DNA of 33,419 nucleotides from Acidilobaceae archaeon UBA158 (GCA_002506595.1 DAXV01000012.1:1-33419), one strand, 5' to 3'; counted from the stretch's first letter, positions 24,581 through 33,336 are shown. Notes: generated from the sequence alone by a model not told the origin. Numbers and translations are program-made.

Positions 24581-25818
24581 TTATTTATTAGCCCCCACCC
24601 TATTAATCTCCATCTTCCAGCTATTCTTCTGCTTATTGCGACTCTTAATCCTTTCCATGCCACTATTGGCTTCTTTAATTTTACAGAAACAATTTCTTTA
24701 GAAATAGAGTTAACTGTACCAATAGTTAAACTAGTGCCAACGGCAAGCATTAGCATTTCATTTTTCATTAAGGGGTTAACTTTTATTTCTTCTTTAGAGC
24801 CTACGACATTTTTAAATAAATGATATTCAAATTGTAAATCATTAATAGCAGGAGGTATTGATCCAGGTTTGCCTATTATATTGCCAACCAAATTATCTGA
24901 CTTAGTCAAAGATGGATCCAGCTTGGTTCCTATAGCTACTAATCCTCCTGGCTTAGCCTCTTCTACTTCATATTTACCAAATCTTAGACTTGTTATTTCA
25001 GTCGATATAGGTTCATATTTATTTTCACTAATTTGTAATCCAGGACTTATTTCAATTTCATCTCCTATTTTGAATTTACCTTGTATTATAGATCCTCCTA
25101 ATACTCCTCCTACCAAATCTTCTGGTTTTGTGCCTGGTTTATTTACATCAAAGCTTCTTACAACAAACATTAATGGATCTTTATTGCAGTCCTTCTTTGG
25201 GGTAGGTATATATTTTTGTATTGCTGCAAGAAGTGCGTCTATATTTACCCTTTTGAGGGAACTAACTGGTATTATCGGGGCTGTTTCAGCCCATGTATTG
25301 CTTATAAATTTCTTTATTTCTTTATAGCTTTCTTTAGCTCTTTCTTCAGAAACAACATCTATTTTATTTTGTACTATAACTAAGTTCCTAATACCTAGGA
25401 TATCAAGGGCTAGAAAATGTTCAAGCGTTTGGGGTTGAGGAGCTATTTCATTTGCAGCTATCACCAATATAGCTCCATCTATTAATGCCGCCCCTGATAG
25501 CATTGTAGCCATTAATATTTCATGCCCAGGAGCATCAACATATGATATTCTTCTTAAAAGCTTTGGCTTTAAATTTGGTGAGCACTCGCAAACAGGTTCT
25601 GGAGTATAATTTTCAGGAAATTCGCATCCTTCACATTCCCATACTTCTCCATCAGCATACCCTAATTTTATTGTCATTCCTCTCTTAATTTCTTCACTAT
25701 GTCTCATAGTCCATGTTCCAGTTAGTGCTTGAACTAGTGTGGTTTTTCCATGATCTACATGTCCAATAACTCCTATATTAACTTCAGGCTGTATTTTTTC
25801 TAGCGTGCTTTCTGACAT
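24577..25818 (-). CDS. eif2g: Translation initiation factor aIF2, gamma subunit
   Basis: GTPase subunit of aIF2 that carries initiator tRNA-Met to the small ribosomal subunit. Seen: G1 GHVDHGKT (residues 19-26), switch I RGMTIKLGYAD, a zinc knuckle with Cys pairs in WECEGCEFPE and PVCECSP, G3 DAPGHE, G4 NKID, then beta-barrel domains II and III through the end RIAGRWRLIGWG. The 413-aa length is typical. GGGG lies about eight bases before the ATG. It is followed on the same strand by the PIN-domain gene with a 4-base overlap. Confidence 0.96.
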   Translation of the reverse strand: MSESTLEKIQPEVNIGVIGHVDHGKTTLVQALTGTWTMRHSEEIKRGMTIKLGYADGEVWECEGCEFPENYTPEPVCECSPNLKPKLLRRISYVDAPGHEILMATMLSGAALIDGAILVIAANEIAPQPQTLEHFLALDILGIRNLVIVQNKIDVVSEERAKESYKEIKKFISNTWAETAPIIPVSSLKRVNIDALLAAIQKYIPTPKKDCNKDPLMFVVRSFDVNKPGTKPEDLVGGVLGGSIIQGKFKIGDEIEISPGLQISENKYEPISTEITSLRFGKYEVEEAKPGGLVAIGTKLDPSLTKSDNLVGNIIGKPGSIPPAINDLQFEYHLFKNVVGSKEEIKVNPLMKNEMLMLAVGTSLTIGTVNSISKEIVSVKLKKPIVAWKGLRVAISRRIAGRWRLIGWGLINN

Positions 25819-25995
25819 ATTATTTACATACCCCTTCTTATTTTGTTTAAATAAAGGCTTAAAAACAATATATGGAATAATAGAAAAGTTTTATAATATG
25901 ATTTTTAAATTATAATTTAATATTAAAATATTAATGTATATTTAAAATCTCTAGATACATATTTCTATTTAGAAAAATATTACAGGTGAAATAAA

Positions 25996-26466
25996 GTGTT
26001 AAAAGAGGGGGATTTGGCACCAGATTTTGAGTTAATATCAAATAATGGTGAAAAAGTTAAGTTATCTGATTTCAAAGGAAGATTTGTAGTATTGTATTTT
26101 TATCCCAGAGCTATGACTTCTGGCTGTACAAGAGAAGGATTAAAATTTAATGAATTATATGATGATTTTAAAAAACTCAATGCAGAAATTCTTGGTGTTT
26201 CTACTGATAGCGTAGAAAAAATAAAGAAATTTTCTGAAAGATATGGATTTAAATTTAAGTTATTAAGTGATACAGAAGGTAAGGTTGTAAGCTTATATGG
26301 AGTAAAAAAGAATTCAGCCGCATCATTAGCAGCTGAAAGGACTACTTTTATAATTAATCCTGATGGGGTAATTGTTAAGATACTTAAAAATATAAGACCG
26401 GCAGAAAAACATGCAGATCTTTCTTTAGAAGAGCTTAAGAATATTATTAATAAAAAAGTTAATTAA
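25996..26466 (+). CDS. Peroxiredoxin, Bcp/PrxQ type, 1-Cys form
   Basis: Thiol peroxidase that reduces peroxides. The peroxidatic site PRAMTSGC (P37, T41, C44) is intact and LYFYPRAMTSGCTREG is the Bcp signature. Cys44 is the only cysteine in the 156-aa protein: the resolving Cys usual five residues later in PrxQ is Leu here, so it must work by a 1-Cys mechanism with an outside thiol partner. The start is GTG, preceded by AGGTGA at 25984-25989. It sits alone between the divergent aIF2-gamma gene and tRNA-Phe. Confidence 0.92.
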   Translation: MLKEGDLAPDFELISNNGEKVKLSDFKGRFVVLYFYPRAMTSGCTREGLKFNELYDDFKKLNAEILGVSTDSVEKIKKFSERYGFKFKLLSDTEGKVVSLYGVKKNSAASLAAERTTFIINPDGVIVKILKNIRPAEKHADLSLEELKNIINKKVN

Positions 26467-26552
26467 ATTTATGATGTAAAAATTGTTTTTAAATTTCTAA
26501 TAATTTTGTAATAATTAATGCCTAAATTAAAAATCTTTCCTGAGATCATACA

Positions 26553-26560
26553 TTTTTATA
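26553..26560 (+). promoter_or_regulatory. TATA box of tRNA-Phe
   Basis: TTTTTATA centred about 34 bases before the mature tRNA 5' end; transcription about 25 bases downstream would begin near 26581, giving a short leader for RNase P to remove. Confidence 0.5.
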
Positions 26561-26590
26561 TTTTCTAACACGATGTGTAATAAGAGGAGG

Positions 26591-26662
26591 GCCGCCGTAG
26601 CTCAGTGGGAGAGCGCCCGGCTGAAGACCGGGCGGTCCGGGGTTCAAGTCCCCGCGGCGGCA
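26591..26662 (+). tRNA. tRNA-Phe (anticodon GAA)
   Basis: A complete cloverleaf of 72 bases. The 7-bp acceptor stem pairs 26591-26597 with 26655-26661; the D arm is 26600-26614; the anticodon stem is CCCGG/CCGGG with loop CTGAAGA, anticodon GAA at 26623-26625; the T arm is 26638-26654 with loop TTCAAGT. The discriminator is A at 26662, as expected for Phe, followed by CC and then T, so the terminal CCA is not fully encoded. No intron. The base after the anticodon, 26626, is G37, the substrate of the Trm5/Taw2-family and Taw3 proteins encoded at 5677-7036. GC-rich against the AT-rich surroundings, as in thermophiles. Confidence 0.97.
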
Positions 26663-26664
26663 CC

Positions 26665-26670
26665 TTTTTT
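26665..26670 (+). terminator. Oligo-T terminator after tRNA-Phe
   Basis: A run of six T directly after the tRNA 3' end, the usual archaeal termination signal. The next gene starts only 12 bases later, so some read-through into it is possible. Confidence 0.5.
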
Positions 26671-26681
26671 GGGTGTAAAAA

Positions 26682-27392
26682 ATGAGTCTTGCTTTAATAC
26701 TAGCTGGAGGATATGGAAAAAGATTAAGACCTCTTACATTAGATAAACCAAAACCATTAGTACCGATTAACGATAGACCTTTAATAGTTTATCAACTTGA
26801 TTGGTTAAGGCATTATGGTATTGATGAAATTGCTTTATTAGCAGGATATCATAAAGAAAAGTTAATAGAGGAATTAGGTAGTGGTTCTAAATATGGAGTT
26901 TCTATTTCATACGTTATAGAAGATGAGCCTTTAGGGACTGGTGGTGCATTAAAGAAGGCAGCCCATATTTATAAAAATCATGAAAAATTTTTGGTAACTA
27001 ATGGAGACATTATAACAAATATTGATCCTAACGTTTTGCTTTCATCTTTGAAAGGGAATATCATAGCAGCTATGGCTGTAGTTCCGCTTAGAAGCCCATA
27101 TGGAGTGTTAGACATTGATGAGAATGGTTATGTAAAAGGTTTTAAAGAAAAGCCTTTGCTTTATGATTATTGGATTAATGCTGGAATTTATGCATTTAAA
27201 CCGGAAATATTTAATTATTTGCCTGATAAAGGAGATATAGAAATGACGACTTTTCCAAAGCTGTCTTCAGAGGGCAAAATGATAGCCATAAAATTTGAAA
27301 TACCAAAATATTATTGGAGAAGTATTGATACACATAAAGATTTAGAAGAAGTATCTGATGAAATAAATAAAATGGGTGGTTTATTTAAATAA
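26682..27392 (+). CDS. Sugar-phosphate nucleotidylyltransferase
   Basis: Nucleotidyltransferase that makes NDP-sugars from sugar-1-phosphate and NTP, of the GDP-mannose/dTDP-glucose pyrophosphorylase family. The signature LAGGYGKRLRPLTLDKPKPLVPI opens the protein; EDEPLGTGGALK and VTNGDIITNID (the metal-binding Asp) follow, then KGFKEKP and WINAGIYAF. The 236-aa length means it has only the catalytic domain, with no C-terminal beta-helix. Sugar and nucleotide cannot be told by eye; it could supply activated sugar for surface glycosylation. GGGTG lies eight bases before the ATG. The gene starts 19 bases after the tRNA-Phe 3' end, so it may depend on that promoter. Confidence 0.9.
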   Translation: MSLALILAGGYGKRLRPLTLDKPKPLVPINDRPLIVYQLDWLRHYGIDEIALLAGYHKEKLIEELGSGSKYGVSISYVIEDEPLGTGGALKKAAHIYKNHEKFLVTNGDIITNIDPNVLLSSLKGNIIAAMAVVPLRSPYGVLDIDENGYVKGFKEKPLLYDYWINAGIYAFKPEIFNYLPDKGDIEMTTFPKLSSEGKMIAIKFEIPKYYWRSIDTHKDLEEVSDEINKMGGLFK

Positions 27393-27410
27393 TTTTTATT
27401 TTAATCTTGT

Positions 27411-27701
27411 TTATATTTGATCTCCATATTCACCCATTTGATCTAATACTAATTCATAATAGTCCTCTTTAGCTTGTTCTAGCTCTTCTTTATTTTCTTC
27501 ACTATTTACATTTTCTTCTTGACCAACAGTTTTAGTTGTTAATACCTTCTCTTTTTCTGTAGTCTTTGATATACTCTTATATTCATTTACTTCTTTACTT
27601 GTTGCTTCCATTTCATATCCACATCTTGTACATTTTAACACGACTTTCCCATTTTTCTTTATAGGTATCATCACGCCTCCACATTTCGGACAGAACATCA
27701 T
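27411..27701 (-). CDS. TFS/RpoM-like protein with a single zinc ribbon
   Basis: The first 30 residues match the N-terminal zinc ribbon of transcription factor S and RNA polymerase M-type subunits: FCPKCGGVM, then LKCTRCGYE, with Cys 4, 7, 24 and 27. In TFS this ribbon is followed by a second, C-terminal ribbon with the catalytic Asp-Glu pair that drives transcript cleavage. That second ribbon is absent; residues 33-96 are instead Glu/Lys-rich and end in a strongly acidic tail. The neighbouring gene starts about 20 bases past the stop, so no lost second half is hidden there. It could bind polymerase without cleavage activity, or be an unrelated zinc-ribbon protein. GGTG precedes the ATG at good spacing. 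Confidence 0.75.
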   Translation of the reverse strand: MMFCPKCGGVMIPIKKNGKVVLKCTRCGYEMEATSKEVNEYKSISKTTEKEKVLTTKTVGQEENVNSEENKEELEQAKEDYYELVLDQMGEYGDQI

Positions 27702-27866
27702 ATTAATGCACCAGATCTTTCAATGCCCTATCTACTTTATCAAGCAGAGTTTATAATAATTTCTATTAGAAATGTAAGTTTATAATACATATATTATACT
27801 TATAATGTTTACATTGTTTTCATATAATTAAAAATAATATTATTAAATATGAATATTATAATTTAT

Positions 27867-28943
27867 TTATAATAAAGATAAAGAAAATGGACTTGAACTT
27901 CTTTTCTTTCCTATTATATCAATTTTTGTTCCGCATCTAGGACATCTATTATCATCTGTAAGTCTCCATGCAGTTATATAAAATCCATATCTTTCTATTA
28001 AAGGATAACCACATTTTGGACAATAGGTATGCTCCATTTTGTGTCCAGGTACATTTCCTATGTAAACATATTTAAGACCTTCATTTTTTGCTATGTTTGC
28101 AAGTCTTTCTAATGTTTTAACTGGAGTATCTTCGCTATCAACCATTTTATAATCAGGATGGAATCTAAGAAGATGGAATGGTATATTGTCACCCAAATTC
28201 TCAACAATCCATTTGGCTAACTTCTTAATATCTTCATCCTTATCTCCAACTTTTGGAACAACTAAATTTGTTATTTCAATCCAAATTTTCTTCTCCTTCA
28301 TGGCCTTTAGCGTCTCAAAAATGGGTTCAGGATTTGGCACTCCCATATATTTTCTATAAAATTCTTTATTTCCTCCCCCTTTAAAATCAACTGTAGCTGC
28401 ATCCATTAAATGGCCTATATCATCAACTGCTTCAGGTGTCATATATCCATTGGTTACCATCGTATTAAATAATCCATATTTCTTTGCTAGGCTTGCAGTA
28501 TCGTACATAAATTCATACATTATCGTGGGTTCATTATATGTATAAGAAATTCCATCAGCTTTTATATTTAATGCATCTTTTACTATTTCTTCTGGATCTT
28601 TTCTTTCACCATAAAGTCCTTTTTCTAGTCTGCTTTGGCTTATTTCCCAATTTTGGCAAAATACACAAAAGAAATCACATCCAACGGTTGATATACTTAA
28701 AACAGTGCTTCCTGGGTTAAAATGCATTAAAGGTTTCTTTTCTATAGGATCTGCGTTTTCTGCAGTTAATAGTCCATAAACCATTGTATATAATTTACCA
28801 TCAATATTTTTTCTTACTCCACAAACACCCCATGCATTGGGAGCAATTAAGCATCTTCTATGGCATAAATTACATTTAACCCAATTTTGTCTATCGTTTA
28901 ATGTCGTCCAGAATTTGGCAATTCTTATATGATTTTTTATCAT
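27867..28943 (-). CDS. amrS: AmmeMemoRadiSam-type radical SAM enzyme (AmrS)
   Basis: Radical SAM protein of the group once annotated as pyruvate formate-lyase activating enzyme; its biochemical role is not settled. Seen: N-terminal CxxCxxxC motif VKCNLCHRRC with GVCGVR, the radical-SAM cluster motif CDFFCVFC (CX3CX2C), SYTYNEPTIMYEF, the TIM-barrel strands VTNGYMTPEA, DFKGGG, IEITNLVVP and IPFHLLRFHPDYKM, and a C-terminal zinc ribbon YCPKCG/RCPRCG. I choose ATG 28943, which forms an ATGA overlap with the upstream gene stop and fits the family N terminus; a TTG at 28970 with GGTGAT before it would add nine residues. Memo and AMMECR1 genes are not in the window. It is coupled to a degenerate paralogue. 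Confidence 0.9.
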   Translation of the reverse strand: MIKNHIRIAKFWTTLNDRQNWVKCNLCHRRCLIAPNAWGVCGVRKNIDGKLYTMVYGLLTAENADPIEKKPLMHFNPGSTVLSISTVGCDFFCVFCQNWEISQSRLEKGLYGERKDPEEIVKDALNIKADGISYTYNEPTIMYEFMYDTASLAKKYGLFNTMVTNGYMTPEAVDDIGHLMDAATVDFKGGGNKEFYRKYMGVPNPEPIFETLKAMKEKKIWIEITNLVVPKVGDKDEDIKKLAKWIVENLGDNIPFHLLRFHPDYKMVDSEDTPVKTLERLANIAKNEGLKYVYIGNVPGHKMEHTYCPKCGYPLIERYGFYITAWRLTDDNRCPRCGTKIDIIGKKRSSSPFSLSLL

Positions 28944-29809
28944 ATTTGAATTGCTCTCGGGTCGTACCAAATTACATCACCATTACTCATTCTAATAAAC
29001 ATTTTATCTGTTTTTTTAGATATTATTTTATTAAATGGTAATTCTACTCCACAATTCCAACAACGATTTTCTTTTAATTCCAAATCTAATAACACACCTT
29101 CTTCTCTATATGCTACCGGTTTTTTACAGTTATAACAGTAGGTTATATATTCACCATATAGATTAACATGGATATAAACATAAGGATTAATATTTATGAG
29201 CTCATTATATAATTCCTTTACAGCTCCTCCACCCTTATTATCTAACAAATATATGTGAACCGGTATTCCTAATTTACCAGCAATACTTGTTAATGGCATA
29301 AATTTTTCTAATATAGGCTCTTTATAATATAATTGTAATTCCATCCAAGAATGAGATTTATCGAAATTCTTGACATAGTTTATTAGATCTACATTATTAT
29401 AATAATCTAAAAAATGATCATATACTATAAAATCGGCATTATATAAATTTATCGGCTCTGTTATTCTAATTCCAATTGGTTTATTCAGTTGCTTTTTGAT
29501 ATTATTTAATGACTCGTTGTCTATAAAATCTTTTAAATTTACGCCTTCTAGTATTACTCCATCAACTCCCCACTTATCAATTAAATTGTTTATATCAGAG
29601 ATATTTATCTCTCTTAAGTTTCCAAAATTAGATTTATAAATTTCACATATATCAAAGTCTTTGCATCTTATAGGATTTTTTGATGGCAACAAAATGTGCA
29701 TTACTTTACCTCCTGATAAATAATGATATAATGATAAAGATTCTGAAGTACTTAATCCTATTGCTGTTATTGGAAATTTTAATGCATTCTCATTATTCAT
29801 TCTCTTCAT
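28940..29809 (-). CDS. AmrS-like protein lacking the radical-SAM cysteines
   Basis: A 289-aa protein that matches no named family I know, but its C-terminal half aligns by eye with the adjacent AmrS: IPVHIYLL against IPFHLLRF, PYVYIHV before TYCYNCK against KYVYIGNV before TYCPKCG, and NRCWNCG against NRCPRCG. It keeps the zinc-ribbon cysteines (225, 228, 250, 253) but has no CX3CX2C motif; the only other cysteines are C49 and C55. It is therefore probably an inactive paralogue that partners AmrS. Its stop overlaps the AmrS ATG in ATGA, so the two are made together. ATG at 29809; an ATG three codons later is also possible. Confidence 0.75.
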   Translation of the reverse strand: MKRMNNENALKFPITAIGLSTSESLSLYHYLSGGKVMHILLPSKNPIRCKDFDICEIYKSNFGNLREINISDINNLIDKWGVDGVILEGVNLKDFIDNESLNNIKKQLNKPIGIRITEPINLYNADFIVYDHFLDYYNNVDLINYVKNFDKSHSWMELQLYYKEPILEKFMPLTSIAGKLGIPVHIYLLDNKGGGAVKELYNELININPYVYIHVNLYGEYITYCYNCKKPVAYREEGVLLDLELKENRCWNCGVELPFNKIISKKTDKMFIRMSNGDVIWYDPRAIQI

Positions 29810-29849
29810 CCTTTTAATATATATTAATAAAATCTTTAATTTTTATGTA

Positions 29850-30374
29850 TTAGCTTTGTTCAATGTTTTTTAAGAAATCGATAATAATGTTATCAATTTT
29901 ATATCTCTTTGATAGTCTAATTATTTCTTCTTTAACATTATCTTTAATTTCATTTACTTTATATCCTTCTCTTTCATATTTAAGTGAAATAATATATGTA
30001 GATAATAAATCGGAAATTTTTGCAATAACACCTTCTATAGTGCTCCCAGATTCGTATTCATTATATAATTTCTTTATTTCATTGTTTAAATTTAGACTAT
30101 TTATGGCTTCTTTTTCTGAATTAGATTTATCTACATTGGCAGTTTTACTTATATCGCCAATTATTGCTTCACCGATATCATGTATTAAGGCAATTGATGC
30201 TGCTTTATATTTATCTATATTATTTAATTTTGATGATATTTCTAATGCAATTAATGAAGATGCAAACAGATGTTGAGAAACTGTTTCTGCTTTGCATGCA
30301 TCTACTCCCTTTATCATCCAACCGCTCCTTGCAATACTATTAAGAGAATATATTAGTTCATTAATTTTATTCAT
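29850..30374 (-). CDS. HD-domain phosphohydrolase (YfbR/HDDC2-like)
   Basis: HD-superfamily metal-dependent phosphohydrolase; YfbR and HDDC2 relatives remove phosphate from deoxynucleoside monophosphates. The metal-binding set is visible: H35 in VSQHLF, H65 and D66 in IALIHDIGEA with E68 and D74, and D122 in AKISDLL. The opening RSGWMIKGVDACKAETVSQH follows the family pattern R-x-G-W-x-x-x-G-V. Length 174 aa is normal. It lies about 40 bases before the AmrS-like pair on the same strand, so it may be co-transcribed with them, and about 90 bases after leuS. Substrate is inferred from the family only. Confidence 0.87.
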   Translation of the reverse strand: MNKINELIYSLNSIARSGWMIKGVDACKAETVSQHLFASSLIALEISSKLNNIDKYKAASIALIHDIGEAIIGDISKTANVDKSNSEKEAINSLNLNNEIKKLYNEYESGSTIEGVIAKISDLLSTYIISLKYEREGYKVNEIKDNVKEEIIRLSKRYKIDNIIIDFLKNIEQS

Positions 30375-30465
30375 TTTTTCAACCGTTGAATTTAATGAAA
30401 TTTTGAGCGTTTATAAAATTATGCAAACTTTTTGTTAAAATAATAATATTCTTATTTATATAAAA

Positions 30466-33336
30466 TTATTTTTCTAAATAAAGGGCAGGTCTTCCAGGTA
30501 ATGCTAAATCACTTCTTGGTAAGTTGCTATTTTCTTCTAAGACTATTACAATTTCTTTATTAAGCTCTTTCTCAAGGAACTCTTTAGATTCCTGTATTGA
30601 CTTTATTTCAAGGTCTCTTGTTACATAATTCTCTAAAAGTTCAGAATATTTAGATATCATATCAATTACTTTTGCAACCTTGCTTTTTTCAACTTTATAA
30701 TTGTTTTTAATTAATTCCCCTCTTAATTCCTTTAATGTCTTATTCTTTATATTATTCTTTGCATCATTGAAAAGCTCATATTTCCATGGAGATGCAATTA
30801 TTATGTAGATTCTCTTGACATTATCTATTAAGTTAATTAATTCCCTTGCATCATTAATTATTTTTTCTATTAATTCTTCTACTTTTTCATAATCTTTATT
30901 AATTTTGCTTTCATCAGGTTCTGGCCATTGATGAAGTGAAACAAAATCGTTATGGCCCATTAGATGCCACGCTTCTTCTGCTACATGAGGAACAATTGGA
31001 GCTATCATCAAGGTAACTGTTTCTAGGTATTTATTGACAATTTGTTTATTAGGTATATTTGATCTAGTAATATACCACTTATATTTGTTTTTAAGATAAT
31101 AATAAGATTTTACAAGAGCACTCTTAAATCTTGTTTTTTCCATATCTTCGGTAACTTCCTTAATAGTGCTATTAATTATACTTTCAAACCAATCATCAAG
31201 GCTTAGTCTATACTCTCTTCCTTTGTTATAATTGTTCTTTACTAAATTAAGCCAAGAATTAAGTTCTTCTATGGCATTTTCTACTGAAGAAATCTCGAGA
31301 TTAGCATCATCATAACCTGGATCGGCACCTGCCATTACTTCTGACCATCTTGTTACATCAGCACCCCATTTGTTTAATGCATCTCTCAAAAGCAAGAAGT
31401 TTCCTTTACTCTTTGCCATTTTCTCTCCATTTAATAATACCCATCCATTTATACCAATTCCTTTTGGCCATTTATCTTTATCAAATATTGCTGCATGATG
31501 ATAAACGAAAAACAGTAAATGGTTTTGTAAAAGATCTTTTCCACTAATTCTTAAATCAACAGGATACCAATATAAAAATTCTTTTCTCATGCTTTCAATA
31601 AGATTTTTATCTAATTGGGTCTTTTTAGATACTTCATCTAAATCTCCCATACCTAAAAATATGTAATCAAAAAGCTCTGGAATAAGTTTTGATGGGTCAA
31701 TTTTATCTTGAATATAGTGAGATATTGTATAATATGCCATATATATTGTTGAATCACTAAGACTTTCTATTACCCAATCCTTGTCCCAAGGTAAGGGAGT
31801 ACCAAGTTCGTTCATATGGGTGCATGCCCAATCGTTAAGCCAATCAATTAGTTTTAAAAAATCATCCTTTACTGATTCAGGATAGAAATTCATGTTTTTA
31901 ACAATTTCTCTTGCCTTGCTTTTCCACTCTTCATTACTATATAGCAAGAACCATTGGTTTTCAACAAATTTTATATGAGTTCTTGCTCCACATCTGCAAT
32001 ATACTTTTGAAGGAAGCGTATAAACCTTTAATGCTTTATTTTCATTTCTTAAATCTCTCGCTATCAATTCTTTTGCTTCACTAACTTTTAAGTTTTCATA
32101 CTTATTATCAACATTGTACATAATACCATTATAGAACTCTTTTGAATAAAGTTCTTTTGTTGCTTTTTCTAATAGCTCTACATTATTTTGACTTTTTATA
32201 CCTAGCTTTTTTATAATTTCTTTCGCTGGTATGTCTTTAAATTCTGCTGTTTTTATAACTGATATTGGTGTTAATTTATTAATTTCTTCCACATTAAGAT
32301 TAAATTCTTGAATTAATTTTTTATTGTTTTTTAAGTCTTCAAGAGCTATATAATCATATGGTGCGTGAGCTGGAACACTCATAACTATGCCTGTGCCTTC
32401 ATCTGGGATAACAAATTGAGCTGGTAAAATGGGTACCTTTTTGTTATTAATTGGATTTATAACGTATTTTCCTATTAATTCCTTTCCATCAATTTTTCCT
32501 ATTATTTTAACTGCATGCTTTTGATCGGATAACTCTTCTGCCATGTAATCATTTATTATCCAAGTTTCTTTATCAACTTCTGCTATATTGTATACATAAT
32601 CTTTATTGACCCATATATTTGTAACACCAAATATTGTTTCAGGTCTATATGTTAAAGCTGGAACAATTTTTTCATCTTCCATTTTAAACTTTATAATCGT
32701 TGCATCAACTGGTCCAATACCAGCATATTCATCAGGCCTGTCATGATCTCCTACAACTTTCTTTTCCTTAGGGCACCATACAACTGGATGGCTACCTTTT
32801 GCAATATAATTTCTTTCTCTTAGCTTATAATATTGCCATTCAACAAATTTACTAAAATACGGATTGAGGCTTGTCGTAAAAAACTTCCTTCTCCAATCAA
32901 TGCTTAACCCATATCTCTTTAAATCTTTTTCCCATTCACTTGTAAAATAATAAACCCAATAAGAAGGCTCTTCAAAATTTTTAATTAATTCCTCAGGAAT
33001 TCCCATGCTTTTAAGTTCTTGAATTTTCTTTATATCGTTTTCTTTTATTCTTCTAGCAGATGCAACTATAGGTCCACCAGTTGCATGCCATCCTTGCGGA
33101 AACAATACATTGTAACCTTTCATTCTTTTATATCTAGCCATTACATCAACTCTTAATATTGTAAAGGCACTTCCTAAATGAGGTAGCCCATTCATATATG
33201 GAAATGGAAATGTAATAAAGAATTTTTTCTTATTCTCATCAGGATTTGCTTCAAATATTTTATTTTCATTCCATTTGTTTTGCCATTTATTTTCAATATT
33301 TTTTAAATTATTTATTATCTCGCTTTTATCTTCCAT
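30466..33336 (-). CDS. leuS: Leucyl-tRNA synthetase
   Basis: Class Ia aminoacyl-tRNA synthetase that charges tRNA-Leu. Full-length archaeal/eukaryotic type (956 aa): N-terminal Rossmann fold, CP1 editing domain (about 215-400) with LTYRPETIFG and the editing Asp in VPAHAPYD, WHATGGP, and a helical anticodon-binding end with WPEPDES. The two class I signatures deviate: PHLGS (residues 52-56) stands where HIGH is expected and KMAKS (639-643) replaces KMSKS. The editing site looks intact. A GTG at 33345 opens the frame, but GAGTGA there is better read as the ribosome site of the ATG at 33336. The 74 bases to the right edge are AT-rich and probably hold the promoter. Confidence 0.94.
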   Translation of the reverse strand: MEDKSEIINNLKNIENKWQNKWNENKIFEANPDENKKKFFITFPFPYMNGLPHLGSAFTILRVDVMARYKRMKGYNVLFPQGWHATGGPIVASARRIKENDIKKIQELKSMGIPEELIKNFEEPSYWVYYFTSEWEKDLKRYGLSIDWRRKFFTTSLNPYFSKFVEWQYYKLRERNYIAKGSHPVVWCPKEKKVVGDHDRPDEYAGIGPVDATIIKFKMEDEKIVPALTYRPETIFGVTNIWVNKDYVYNIAEVDKETWIINDYMAEELSDQKHAVKIIGKIDGKELIGKYVINPINNKKVPILPAQFVIPDEGTGIVMSVPAHAPYDYIALEDLKNNKKLIQEFNLNVEEINKLTPISVIKTAEFKDIPAKEIIKKLGIKSQNNVELLEKATKELYSKEFYNGIMYNVDNKYENLKVSEAKELIARDLRNENKALKVYTLPSKVYCRCGARTHIKFVENQWFLLYSNEEWKSKAREIVKNMNFYPESVKDDFLKLIDWLNDWACTHMNELGTPLPWDKDWVIESLSDSTIYMAYYTISHYIQDKIDPSKLIPELFDYIFLGMGDLDEVSKKTQLDKNLIESMRKEFLYWYPVDLRISGKDLLQNHLLFFVYHHAAIFDKDKWPKGIGINGWVLLNGEKMAKSKGNFLLLRDALNKWGADVTRWSEVMAGADPGYDDANLEISSVENAIEELNSWLNLVKNNYNKGREYRLSLDDWFESIINSTIKEVTEDMEKTRFKSALVKSYYYLKNKYKWYITRSNIPNKQIVNKYLETVTLMIAPIVPHVAEEAWHLMGHNDFVSLHQWPEPDESKINKDYEKVEELIEKIINDARELINLIDNVKRIYIIIASPWKYELFNDAKNNIKNKTLKELRGELIKNNYKVEKSKVAKVIDMISKYSELLENYVTRDLEIKSIQESKEFLEKELNKEIVIVLEENSNLPRSDLALPGRPALYLEK

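Noticed and set aside
24869..25327. 152-codon plus-strand frame opposite aIF2-gamma
   Set aside because: Lies wholly inside a highly conserved gene, with no start signal of its own.
26467..26550. Possible C/D-box small RNA before tRNA-Phe (ATGATGT and CTGA)
   Set aside because: The C-box match is imperfect, no C'/D' pair was found and the spacing is wrong.
27411..27701. Frameshifted full-length TFS
   Set aside because: No second CxxC ribbon is encoded in the roughly 20 bases between its stop and the next gene, in any frame.
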